Below are positions 1 to 7,837 of a DNA stretch of 64,000 bases, piece after piece. Position numbers and translations under genes: made by a program. Source of the stretch: an uncultured Bacteroides sp. (GTDB taxonomy: Bacteria > Bacteroidota > Bacteroidia > Bacteroidales > Bacteroidaceae); NCBI GenBank assembly GCA_900552075.1, contig URYL01000006.1:86563-150562 (forward strand), given 5' to 3'. Positions within the stretch are counted from its first letter, which is position 1; each line of letters starts with the position of its first letter. The notes beneath the pieces were generated by a model. The model saw only the letters and a program-made list of their open reading frames with translations, ran no database searches and was not told the DNA's origin.

Positions 1-137
1 TGTGAATTTCTTTAATTTTTTCTGATTGTTAATCGGTGTTAATTATTGTCTTTTTACAAACAAATTAATTCGATTAATGGTTATTAAGTTATCGAGATTG
101 AAAAATGTGATTAAGGTATTAAAGTTTGAATGAAAAA

Positions 138-1280
138 ATGAAAAAGGTAACAATTTTGGTAGCTGCAGCTTTGGCTGTGACGTCTTTTTCTGCAAATGCA
201 CAAAAGGCGTATGAAGGAACTCGCTTCCTTGATAATTGGTATGTAGGTGTAAAAGGTGGTGTAACCACTCCAACCGCTCATTCTGCTTTTTGGCGCAACA
301 TGCGTGCGGAAACGGGTATTGAGTTGGGTAAGCAGATAACTCCAGTTTTGGGGGTTTCTTTTGAAGGATTGACCGGTATCAATACTTCAATGAGCAAGAC
401 CGCTTTCGATGATTTGAATTTGGGACTGTTGGGTAAGATTAACTTGAATAATCTTTTCTGCGGATACAACGGTCAGCCGAGATTGTTTGAAGTAGAAGGT
501 ATTGCCGGATTTGGCTGGGGACATGATTTCATGAACTCAGGTCTTGGATATGACCGTTCTTATATGGTGAGCCGTTTCGGAGCTAGCTTCAATTTCAATT
601 TGGGTGAGGAAAAAGCCTGGGCAGTAAATATTCGTCCGGCCATTGTATATAGAATGGATGGAGAACGTGCTCAGGTATTGAATGTAAACAAGTCGAAGAT
701 TGAAATCTTGGCAGGAGTAACTTATCGTTTTGCCAGCAGCAACGGCAAGCATTACATGACTATCCAGAAGCCTTACAATCAGGCAGAGGTAAATTCTTTG
801 AATGAATCTATCAATGCATTGCGTGCGGAAAATGCTCGCAAGGAGGAAGCTCTGAACGCAAAAGAAGCAGAAAACGCACGTTTGGCAAAAGAACTGACCG
901 ATTTGAAGAATGCTCCGAAAGAAGTGCAGACTATCGTACAGAACACGCACTCTAAGTCATTGGAATCTGTGGTTACTTTCCGTCAGGGAAAGACTGCGAT
1001 CAGTGCAGATCAGGTGCCTAACGTAGAGCGTATTGCCACTTATATGAAGAACAACCCGAAGAGCACCGTGTCTATCAAGGGATATGCTTCTCCGGAAGGT
1101 AGCGCAGAAGTCAATGCACGTGTGGCTCAGCAGCGTGCAGATGCAGTGAAGAACATGCTGATTAGCAAGTATAAAATCAGTGCTTCACGTATCACAGCTG
1201 AAGGTCAGGGAGTAGGCGATATGTTCTCTGAACCGGATTGGAACCGTGTAAGTATTGCTACTTTGAACGAAGCTGAATAA
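138..1280 (+). CDS. OmpA-family outer membrane protein
   Basis: This is a 380-residue outer-membrane protein that probably anchors the outer membrane to peptidoglycan. It has an N-terminal signal peptide (hydrophobic stretch VAAALAV, cleavage near ANAQ), then a predicted eight-stranded barrel to about residue 210. A charged coiled-coil linker follows (about 215-270, with AEN/EEA heptads), then a C-terminal OmpA domain (about 275-380) with the Bacteroidetes-type signature GYASPEGS and the helix motif NARVAQQRADAV. The ATG at 138 is chosen because the upstream TTG at 126 would add four polar residues before the signal peptide. A hairpin terminator follows. The family is well known and the call is confident; substrate selectivity of any pore is unknown. 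Confidence 0.9.
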   Translation: MKKVTILVAAALAVTSFSANAQKAYEGTRFLDNWYVGVKGGVTTPTAHSAFWRNMRAETGIELGKQITPVLGVSFEGLTGINTSMSKTAFDDLNLGLLGKINLNNLFCGYNGQPRLFEVEGIAGFGWGHDFMNSGLGYDRSYMVSRFGASFNFNLGEEKAWAVNIRPAIVYRMDGERAQVLNVNKSKIEILAGVTYRFASSNGKHYMTIQKPYNQAEVNSLNESINALRAENARKEEALNAKEAENARLAKELTDLKNAPKEVQTIVQNTHSKSLESVVTFRQGKTAISADQVPNVERIATYMKNNPKSTVSIKGYASPEGSAEVNARVAQQRADAVKNMLISKYKISASRITAEGQGVGDMFSEPDWNRVSIATLNEAE

Positions 1281-1310
1281 TTCTTTTATAATTGAAATAA
1301 TGTAGTCTGA

Positions 1311-1346
1311 AAGGCTGTTGCAGGTAATGCTGTGACAGCCTTTTTT
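1311..1346 (+). terminator. Rho-independent terminator after the OmpA gene
   Basis: AAGGCTGT and ACAGCCTT form a stem with a partly paired interior, followed by six T. It lies 30 bp after the OmpA stop codon and before the next promoter. Confidence 0.8.
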
Positions 1347-1420
1347 ATGTTTTATCCTAGATGGGGAGGTTTTTACATTTCTTGTTTTTGTGAAATGTGG
1401 GAAAAGTGGCTGAAAAACAT

Positions 1421-1428
1421 TATCTTTG
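1421..1428 (+). promoter_or_regulatory. -7 promoter element of the radical SAM gene
   Basis: TATCTTTG matches TAnnTTTG exactly. Initiation just downstream leaves a short leader to the ATG at 1448 and rules out the in-frame GTG at 1397 as the start. No clear -33 element was seen. Confidence 0.65.
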
Positions 1429-1447
1429 TTGCCGAATTTGTAAAATC

Positions 1448-2383
1448 ATGGAAGAACGTACACGATACAATGATTTTGCCAAGTTTCTGGCGCTTCATTT
1501 CCCTTTCAAGGTGCAGAAGATTTCCCTGAATGTGGGGTTCACCTGTCCGAACCGGGATGGGGCGAAGGGATATGGAGGATGTACTTACTGCAACAACCAG
1601 ACCTTTAATCCGGCTTATTGTCGGACGGATAAGTCGGTGACGCAGCAGTTGGAAGAGGGCAAGGCTTTTTTCGCGCGGAAGTATCCGGACATGAGATACC
1701 TGGCTTACTTCCAGGCTTACACCAATACGTATGCAGAGCTGGAGAAATTGCGTCAAATGTACGAGGATGCCCTTCGGGTGGAAGGAGTTGTAGGACTGGT
1801 GATTGGTACGCGCCCCGACTGCATGCCCGAAGAGTTGTTGGATTATCTGGAGGAGTTAAACCGCCGGACTTTCCTGTTGGTGGAATACGGTATTGAGAGT
1901 ACGGACAACCAGACCTTGCAACGGATTAACCGTGGGCATACGTTTGAATGTACGGCAGATGCCGTGAAACGTACGGCGGAAAGAGGGATACGTGTGGGAG
2001 GACACGTCATTTTAGGATTACCGGGAGAAGACCATGAGGCCATCATCCACCAAGCAGCACAGGTGTCAGCCTTGCCTCTGACCACGTTGAAGATGCATCA
2101 GTTGCAGTTGGTGCGGGGTACGCGTATGGCTCGTGAGTACGAACAGCATCCTGAGGACTTTCATTTATACGAAGTGGATGAGTATATTGACCTGGTGATT
2201 GATTATCTGGAATGTGTACGTCCTGACTTGGTACTGGAACGTTTCGTGTCACAATCGCCCAAAGAGTTGTTGATAGCCCCTGACTGGGGAATCAAGAATT
2301 ATGAGTTTGCGGTCCGCATGAAGCGTCGTCTACAGGAAAGAGATACCTGGCAGGGTAAGTTTTATAATAAGGAAAAAGAATAA
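1448..2383 (+). CDS. TIGR01212/YhcC-like radical SAM protein
   Basis: The 311-residue protein carries the cysteine cluster of the YhcC/TIGR01212 group of radical SAM enzymes near its N terminus (CPNRD...GGCTYCNN), which ligates a [4Fe-4S] cluster for S-adenosylmethionine cleavage. Further family motifs are VEYGIES and GHVILGLPGE in the barrel. Members are linked to RNA or protein modification in the literature, but the substrate of this one cannot be read from sequence. The ATG at 1448 is taken as start because a TATCTTTG promoter lies at 1421-1428, downstream of the longer GTG start. It is followed 33 bp later by the flavodiiron gene, possibly on the same transcript. Confidence 0.85.
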   Translation: MEERTRYNDFAKFLALHFPFKVQKISLNVGFTCPNRDGAKGYGGCTYCNNQTFNPAYCRTDKSVTQQLEEGKAFFARKYPDMRYLAYFQAYTNTYAELEKLRQMYEDALRVEGVVGLVIGTRPDCMPEELLDYLEELNRRTFLLVEYGIESTDNQTLQRINRGHTFECTADAVKRTAERGIRVGGHVILGLPGEDHEAIIHQAAQVSALPLTTLKMHQLQLVRGTRMAREYEQHPEDFHLYEVDEYIDLVIDYLECVRPDLVLERFVSQSPKELLIAPDWGIKNYEFAVRMKRRLQERDTWQGKFYNKEKE

Positions 2384-2416
2384 AAACAATATAGTATTTT
2401 TAATAATAGGATATCA

Positions 2417-3607
2417 ATGGAAATTAAAGGTAAAGTGCATTATGTCGGTGTGAACGACCGCACAAAAGCATTGTTTGAGAATTTGTGGCCACTTCCTTAT
2501 GGCGTATCTTATAACTCTTATCTGATTGCAGATGACGATATGGTGGCACTGGTGGATACGGTAGATGTCGCTTTTTTCGAAGTGTATATCAAGAAAATCC
2601 GCAGCGTTATCGGCGATCGTAAGATTGATTATTTGATTATCAACCACATGGAACCAGACCACTCAGGCTCTATCGCATTGATTAAGAAATATTATCCTGA
2701 AATTGTGCTGGTAGGTAACAAGAAGACTTTCGACATGGTGGAAGGATACTATGGCGTGACAGGTGAACGCTACGTAGTGGGAGATGGCGACTTCCTGAAA
2801 CTCGGACATCACAACCTGCGTTTCTATCTGGTGCCGATGGTTCACTGGCCGGAAACCATGGTGACATTCGATGAAACGGATGGAATCCTTTTCTCTGGGG
2901 ATGCTTTCGGATGCTTCGGAGCCTTGAACGGAGGTTGCATCGACCACAACATCAACACCGATATTTATTGGAACGAAATGCGCCGTTACTATGCCAACAT
3001 TGTTGGTAAATTTGGTAATCCGGTACAGAAAGCTTTGCAGAAATGCGGGGGCCTGCCTATTAAGATGATTTGTCCGACTCACGGACCTGTATGGGAAGAA
3101 TACATTCCGAAGGTAGTGGACATGTACGACAAGATGAGCCGCTATGAAGGTGAAGAAGGCGTGGTGATTGCCTATGGTACGATGTATGGTAACACAGAAG
3201 AACTGGCAGAAACCATTGCCGAAGAGCTGAGTGCACAGGGCATCAAGAACATCGTGCTGCACAATGTATCTCATACACCTCATTCTTATATCCTGGCTGA
3301 TATCTTTAAATACAAAGGGCTGATTGCAGGCTGTACCACTTACAACATGCAGTTGTATCCTGAAATGGAGTCCTTGCTCAACAAGGTAGCTGCCCGTGAA
3401 ATGAAGAACCGTCTGTTCGGTTACTTCGGCTCATTCACTTGGGCCAGTGCAGCGGTGAAAAAACTGGGTGAATTCACTGAGAAACTGAAATTCGAAGTGG
3501 TAGGTAACCCAATTGAAATGAAGCAGAGCATGAAGGCGGACAATTATGCACAGGCTAAAGAACTGGCTAAAGCCATGGCCGACCGTCTGAAAGCTGACCG
3601 CAAATAA
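2417..3607 (+). CDS. Flavodiiron protein (FprA family)
   Basis: This 396-residue cytoplasmic flavodiiron protein reduces oxygen to water, and possibly nitric oxide, to protect an anaerobe. The N-terminal metallo-beta-lactamase-like domain has the di-iron ligand motif H77-x-E79-x-D81-H82 and later ligands in MVHWPETM, FSGDAFG and PTHGP. The C-terminal flavodoxin domain starts near residue 250 with an FMN phosphate-binding loop (YGTMYGNTEE). It ends shortly after the flavodoxin fold, so it has no rubredoxin or flavin-reductase extension and must receive electrons from a separate partner. Family assignment is firm; the O2 versus NO preference is not visible. Confidence 0.92.
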   Translation: MEIKGKVHYVGVNDRTKALFENLWPLPYGVSYNSYLIADDDMVALVDTVDVAFFEVYIKKIRSVIGDRKIDYLIINHMEPDHSGSIALIKKYYPEIVLVGNKKTFDMVEGYYGVTGERYVVGDGDFLKLGHHNLRFYLVPMVHWPETMVTFDETDGILFSGDAFGCFGALNGGCIDHNINTDIYWNEMRRYYANIVGKFGNPVQKALQKCGGLPIKMICPTHGPVWEEYIPKVVDMYDKMSRYEGEEGVVIAYGTMYGNTEELAETIAEELSAQGIKNIVLHNVSHTPHSYILADIFKYKGLIAGCTTYNMQLYPEMESLLNKVAAREMKNRLFGYFGSFTWASAAVKKLGEFTEKLKFEVVGNPIEMKQSMKADNYAQAKELAKAMADRLKADRK

Positions 3608-3641
3608 GAAAAACAAATTTCCTTTTAGAAATAGGATATAA

Positions 3642-3684
3642 AAAATCTTCCACTGAGGTAATGCCTTCGGTGGAAGATTTTTTT
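3642..3684. terminator. Bidirectional terminator between the flavodiiron and mscS genes
   Basis: AATCTTCCACTGAGG pairs with CCTTCGGTGGAAGATT around a short loop and is flanked by A- and T-runs. It sits between two convergent genes and can serve both. Confidence 0.8.
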
Positions 3685-3709
3685 ATGTGATGTATTTGCT
3701 GGATGAAGC

Positions 3710-4579
3710 TCAGTCTTTTGCCTGATGTACCGTCAGCTGCGGGAACGGGAATCCGATACCTTCCTTGTTGAAGGTGTCATACACGATTTTGTTCATGTCG
3801 AAATATACGTCCCAGTAGTTTTCGGTCTTGGTCCAGACACGTACTTTGATATCCACGCTGCTGGCCGACAAGGCACCCAGTCCGATGAAAGGAGCAGGAG
3901 TGGTCAGAATACGGGTGTCTGCTGCAATGATACGTTCCAGTACGGCTTTCACCTTTTCAAAGTCCTCTCCATATTCCACGCCGAACACCCATTCCGCACG
4001 GCGCATTTCCTGTTTGCTGTAGTTGGTGATGGCGTTGCTGCTCAATGCGCCGTTAGGTACGAAGATAATGCGGTTGTCGGTGGTAGCCAGAATAGTATGG
4101 AAAATCTGGATTTCTTTGACCGTTCCGCTGGCTGAGTTGGGTCCGTCAATGTAATCGCCCACTTTGAACGGCTTGAATACCAGAATAATCAGTCCGCCTG
4201 CGAAGTTAGACAGATTTCCTGACAGAGCCATACCGATAGCCACACCGGCAGAGGCTAGGATGGCGGCGAAGCTTGTGGTTTCTACTCCCAGCTTGCTCAC
4301 GATGGCAAATGCCAGAATCAAGTTTAGTAGGATGCTGAGCAGACTTTTCAGGAAGGTCTGTACGCTGATTTCCAATTTTCTCTTTTCCAGGATTTTGCTG
4401 ACCAGCCGACTGATCTGCTTGATGATGAAACGACCTATAATGTAAATGATGATGGCCGCTAAAATGTCTTTTCCCACTTCAATCCCCCAGTTGAGCAGTC
4501 TGTCCAGAATCTGTTCCACATTGATTCTGGAAGCTGCCTTGCCTGCCTGTGCAGTTGCTTGTAATAATGTAAGTAACAT
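3710..4579 (-). CDS. MscS-family mechanosensitive ion channel
   Basis: The 289-residue inner-membrane channel would release solutes on hypo-osmotic shock. Three N-terminal membrane segments (about 30-130) lead into the glycine/alanine-rich pore helix (AAILASAGVAIGMALSGNLSNFAGG), the MscS signature. The cytoplasmic beta domain follows with FKPFKVGDYI and FVPNGALSSNAITNYS motifs. Length is that of the minimal MscS type (E. coli MscS is 286). It starts 30 bp after the YciO-type gene on the same strand, so the two are probably cotranscribed. Confidence 0.93.
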   Translation of the reverse strand: MLLTLLQATAQAGKAASRINVEQILDRLLNWGIEVGKDILAAIIIYIIGRFIIKQISRLVSKILEKRKLEISVQTFLKSLLSILLNLILAFAIVSKLGVETTSFAAILASAGVAIGMALSGNLSNFAGGLIILVFKPFKVGDYIDGPNSASGTVKEIQIFHTILATTDNRIIFVPNGALSSNAITNYSKQEMRRAEWVFGVEYGEDFEKVKAVLERIIAADTRILTTPAPFIGLGALSASSVDIKVRVWTKTENYWDVYFDMNKIVYDTFNKEGIGFPFPQLTVHQAKD

Positions 4580-4609
4580 GATTTGATGATTAATTAATAA
4601 TACGGTTAT

Positions 4610-5221
4610 TTATTCCTTTAATATACCTTTTCCCTCTCTGACAATTTCAGGTACATCTTCACAACAATTTATCACGGTAGAAGGTTCAATGCCTCCTATA
4701 CCTCCGTCGATAATCAGGTCGGTCACACTGCCGAACTTTTCGTCAATCAGTTCCGGGTCGGTGATATATTCGATGTCTTCTCCCTTCTCCAGCGGAAGAG
4801 TTGTGGTCAGAATCGGGGCGTCGAGCAGACGACAGATTTCCCGAATGATAGGATGGTCGGGCACACGGATACCCACTTCTTTTCGGTTACGGAAGATTTT
4901 GGGCAGCCGGCTGTTGGCGTTCAGAATAAAGGTGAACGGACCGGGCAAGTTACGTTTCATCAGTTTGAAGGTGGCATTGCTCACTTGTGCATATTCGCTG
5001 ATGTTACTCAGGTCGTAGCAGATGATGGACAAATTGTGCTTGCGCGGGTCGATATTTTTCAGCTTGCAGATACGTTCGATAGGCCGTTCTTTCAGGGCGT
5101 GACAGCCCATGGCATACACTGTATCGGTAGGGTAGATAAGGATACCGCCGTCGTTCAGCAGGTCGACTACGCGTTGCAAGTCTTCTGGCCGGTTGTTTTT
5201 GGGATATAATTTCAGTATCAT
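4610..5221 (-). CDS. YciO/Sua5/YrdC-type threonylcarbamoyl-AMP synthase family protein
   Basis: The 203-residue protein belongs to the YrdC/Sua5/YciO superfamily. These enzymes make threonylcarbamoyl-AMP from threonine, bicarbonate and ATP for the t6A modification of tRNA. The nucleotide-binding fold is shown by GGILIYPTDTVYAMGCHA near the N terminus, LPGPFTFIL in the middle and EPSTVINC near the C terminus. No Sua5 C-terminal domain is present. Sequence and length resemble the YciO branch, whose activity is less certain than that of true TsaC. A candidate -7 box TATTTTTG lies at 5265-5258 on this strand. mscS follows. Confidence 0.85.
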   Translation of the reverse strand: MILKLYPKNNRPEDLQRVVDLLNDGGILIYPTDTVYAMGCHALKERPIERICKLKNIDPRKHNLSIICYDLSNISEYAQVSNATFKLMKRNLPGPFTFILNANSRLPKIFRNRKEVGIRVPDHPIIREICRLLDAPILTTTLPLEKGEDIEYITDPELIDEKFGSVTDLIIDGGIGGIEPSTVINCCEDVPEIVREGKGILKE

Positions 5222-5271
5222 GACGTTTATTCACGAATGATGAGACCTCGTGAATCGCAAAAATAAGAAAA

Positions 5272-7272
5272 TTATTTCTTTTTCTTCCGTAGTTCTTGCG
5301 CAATTCGATAATGGATGGCCGCTTCTATTTCCTTCCCGCTTTTTTCGAGTGCCTCCGCAAAATATTCATGTGCTCCCGCATGCTCGGGTTTCAGGCTGGT
5401 TGCCTTATCCAGGTCGGTCAAAGCTTCTTCCGTTTTTCCGGTCAGCAGCCGGAGCTTGCCTCGGTTGTACACCGCCTTGAAGTCCTGTGGACGAAGCTGT
5501 ACGGCCCGGTTCAGGCATTCTTCCGCTTCTTCCATTCGGTCCTCGTCGAAGAAAGTCACTCCCTTGCGTACCCAGGCATCCACATACTCCGGATACAGTT
5601 CCAGTGCCTTGTCGTAGTTGGCCTGTGCGGCCCGAGGGTCGTGTGCCTTGGTGATACATTCGTTGCCCATCAGGTAGTATTCGCGGGCATATTTCTGCAG
5701 GTTCTGCCGTTGCTGCTGCATCTGCTCTTTCAGTAGCCGGTTTTCCTCCTTGAGACGGTTGATAAGGCCCAGTTTCCGGCGGATGAACCGTTGTATCAGT
5801 GGTTTTTCTATGTCGTACCGGCTGTGAATAGCCTTGAAGAAGGCTTCCAGAAATTCTTCAAATTGTCCTTTGTCGAAGGCTTTCACGGCCGCCACGTACT
5901 GGATGTCGGCCTGTGCCTGTTTCATGGCCCGTTCAAAGGTCCGGTTGTCGTTGAAACGCTGGGCAAAGCTGACAATCTCCGGACGGACAAACACATCGGC
6001 AAGTGAGATGCGTCGCTTCAGCTGGATACCTTCGAGCGAGGTGCAGCGGCTCAGGGCTACGTAGGCCTGTCCTCCTGCAAAGACTCCTCCCGTAAAGTCG
6101 ATGATGACCCGGTTGAAGGTGAGGCCTTGGCTCTTGTGTACGGTAATGGCCCACGCCAGCCGGATGGGATACTGCGTGAAAGTGCCCAGTTCTTCTTCCT
6201 CTATCTTTTTCTCTGTTTCATTGTAACGGTAGCGGATGTTGCTCCAGCTTTCCTTGTGTACGTCGAACTCACTGCCGTCTTCCGTCACCACGTAGATGGT
6301 GCCGTCGGCTGAGAGTCCCGAGACGGTGCCGATGGTACCGTTCACCCAGCGTTTTTCCTGATCGTTCTTGATGAAAATCACTTGTGCGCCCGGTTTGATA
6401 ACCAGTTCCATGAGGGTGGGGAGGCTGCTTTCAGGAAATTCCCCGTGTATTTCTCCCTGAAGTGTAACCGGTTCGCCCGGCAGTTCCTCCAGTTTCTTTT
6501 CATTGATGTAGTCCACGTTGTCCCGGCGCGTGGCTAAGGTGATGTAGAGGTCGTTTTCTTCCGGACAGGGAGGTGTGGGGGTATAACGGGTGTTCAGCAG
6601 TTGCAGGTCGGCGGCTCCGGCGGTATTGGTCCGGATATGGTCGAGTACACTCACAAACACCTTGTCGGTCTGTCGGTACACCTTGGTCAGTTCGATGGAC
6701 ACCAGTTCCATTTCCTGAAACACCTTGGCCGAGAAGAAATATGGATTCGGGTAAAAACGGTTCAGAATTTCCCGTTCGTCACTTTTCACTACCGGTTCCA
6801 GCTGGAACACGTCACCCACGAGCAGCAGCTGTTTTCCTCCGAACGGCTCGCGCAGGTTGTGCGAGTAGGTACGCAGCACCTTGTCAATGAAATCGATGAT
6901 GTCGGCCCGCACCATGGAAATTTCGTCGATGATGATGAGTTCGATGTTTTGAATCAGTTTCCGGTGGTCGGCAGAATATTTCAGGAAATCTTTCAGCTTC
7001 CGCCCCTGAAACTTCGGGTCGTCCGGCAGAAGCGGATGAAACGGAAGTTTGAAGAAGCTGTGCAGGGTGCTTCCGCCCGCATTGATCGCCGCAATACCCG
7101 TAGGAGCCAGTACCACATATTTCTTTTTGGTATGCTGGCAGACGTATTTCAGGAAAGTAGACTTACCCGTACCCGCTTTTCCGGTCAGGAAGACTGACTG
7201 GCGGGTGTACTGGATGAGCTTCAGGGCATTCTGAAATTCGGGGTTATCGGTATCTATTAGGGTCGGAGTCAT
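5272..7272 (-). CDS. Pif1-like superfamily 1 helicase with C-terminal TPR repeats
   Basis: The 666-residue protein is an SF1 DNA helicase of the Pif1/RecD-like type. Walker A is at residues 31-38 (GKAGTGKS). Walker B (IIIDEISM) lies near residue 115, followed by GKQLLLVGD and, near residue 380, the motif HKSQGLTF that marks the RecD/Pif1 C-terminal core. After a glutamine-rich coiled coil (about 495-530) come three tetratricopeptide repeats (about 545-655), for example AQANYDKALELYPEYVDAW. The TPRs suggest docking onto a partner. Unwinding of DNA during replication or repair is inferred from the family. A TATCTTTG promoter lies at 7299-7292 on this strand. Confidence 0.88.
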   Translation of the reverse strand: MTPTLIDTDNPEFQNALKLIQYTRQSVFLTGKAGTGKSTFLKYVCQHTKKKYVVLAPTGIAAINAGGSTLHSFFKLPFHPLLPDDPKFQGRKLKDFLKYSADHRKLIQNIELIIIDEISMVRADIIDFIDKVLRTYSHNLREPFGGKQLLLVGDVFQLEPVVKSDEREILNRFYPNPYFFSAKVFQEMELVSIELTKVYRQTDKVFVSVLDHIRTNTAGAADLQLLNTRYTPTPPCPEENDLYITLATRRDNVDYINEKKLEELPGEPVTLQGEIHGEFPESSLPTLMELVIKPGAQVIFIKNDQEKRWVNGTIGTVSGLSADGTIYVVTEDGSEFDVHKESWSNIRYRYNETEKKIEEEELGTFTQYPIRLAWAITVHKSQGLTFNRVIIDFTGGVFAGGQAYVALSRCTSLEGIQLKRRISLADVFVRPEIVSFAQRFNDNRTFERAMKQAQADIQYVAAVKAFDKGQFEEFLEAFFKAIHSRYDIEKPLIQRFIRRKLGLINRLKEENRLLKEQMQQQRQNLQKYAREYYLMGNECITKAHDPRAAQANYDKALELYPEYVDAWVRKGVTFFDEDRMEEAEECLNRAVQLRPQDFKAVYNRGKLRLLTGKTEEALTDLDKATSLKPEHAGAHEYFAEALEKSGKEIEAAIHYRIAQELRKKKK

Positions 7273-7291
7273 GTGACGTTGTTTTTAGAAG

Positions 7292-7299
7292 CAAAGATA
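7292..7299 (-). promoter_or_regulatory. -7 promoter element of the Pif1-like helicase
   Basis: Read on the minus strand this is TATCTTTG, 20 bp before the ATG at 7272. It lies just downstream of the terminator at 7318-7347, so the helicase has its own transcript. Confidence 0.6.
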
Positions 7300-7317
7300 C
7301 AGACAAAAGGGCAATAA

Positions 7318-7347
7318 AAAAAGCGGTTGGGTTTCCAACCGCTTTTT
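7318..7347. terminator. Strong bidirectional hairpin terminator
   Basis: AAAAAGCGGTTGG pairs perfectly with CCAACCGCTTTTT around the loop GTTT. On the minus strand it ends the transcript carrying the 30-residue ORF at 7426-7518 before the helicase promoter. Confidence 0.85.
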
Positions 7348-7425
7348 CGTCAGAATATTTACGAGAAGCCTTTCGGCATTTATCAGATTCATTCTTCAAA
7401 TGCTGAACTTGTCAGCGTCGCTTGT

Positions 7426-7518
7426 TTATTTGCGTCTTTCGTCATTCAGCATTACATACCCCCAGATCATTGGATCTGCATTGGCAATTTTGTGGAAAAT
7501 GTTTTTTACCTTTTTCAT
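7426..7518 (-). CDS. Putative 30-residue small protein
   Basis: An ATG-initiated reading frame of 30 codons encodes a basic N terminus (MKKVKNIFHKI) followed by ANADPMIWGYVMLND and ends ERRK. It is supported by a purine-rich ribosome site (GAAAGGG) about 8 bp upstream, a TATCTTTG promoter at 7674-7667, and a perfect terminator 80 bp downstream, so it forms a complete transcription unit of its own. An in-frame stop lies just upstream of the ATG. I do not recognise the family. No signal peptide or clear membrane segment is present. It may instead be a leader or non-coding RNA; only the layout argues for coding. Confidence 0.5.
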   Translation of the reverse strand: MKKVKNIFHKIANADPMIWGYVMLNDERRK

Positions 7519-7666
7519 AATTGTTACCCTTTCTTTTTTTAGTTAGTTTAATTAAATCTTCTGGCGGACTTCCCAGCCGGCCTTGTTGTACTTGTTACCT
7601 AATTTATAATTACCTATGAAAACTTTTTCTGGGCTTCTTTCTTATTGCCCTTATCTTTTTACACCA

Positions 7667-7674
7667 CAAAGATA
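7667..7674 (-). promoter_or_regulatory. -7 promoter element of the small-ORF transcript
   Basis: Minus-strand TATCTTTG, about 150 bp upstream of the 30-codon ORF, gives a leader of about 140 nt. The leader holds a 24-codon stretch of protein-like sequence that has no start codon. Confidence 0.55.
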
Positions 7675-7809
7675 CTGCTTCCTTTCTTATAAAATATGTT
7701 TTATAGCATATTTTTTAAGTAGAGGCCCGATTTGTTGATGTAAATCAAATCCGAGGGTGGAAGGATTGCTTTTCGGTTACATTCTTCTCCTTCTCTCCCG
7801 AAAAACTTG

Positions 7810-7817
7810 TAACTTTG
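7810..7817 (+). promoter_or_regulatory. -7 promoter element of the MATE gene
   Basis: TAACTTTG matches TAnnTTTG. It lies 20 bp before the ATG at 7838 and inside the longer open frame that begins at 7757, so it fixes 7838 as the start. Confidence 0.65.
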
Positions 7818-7837
7818 CTTCCGTTTTTGGAAGATTT

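Noticed and set aside
1397..1447. GTG start for the radical SAM gene
   Set aside because: A promoter at 1421-1428 lies downstream of it, and the added residues do not match the family N terminus.
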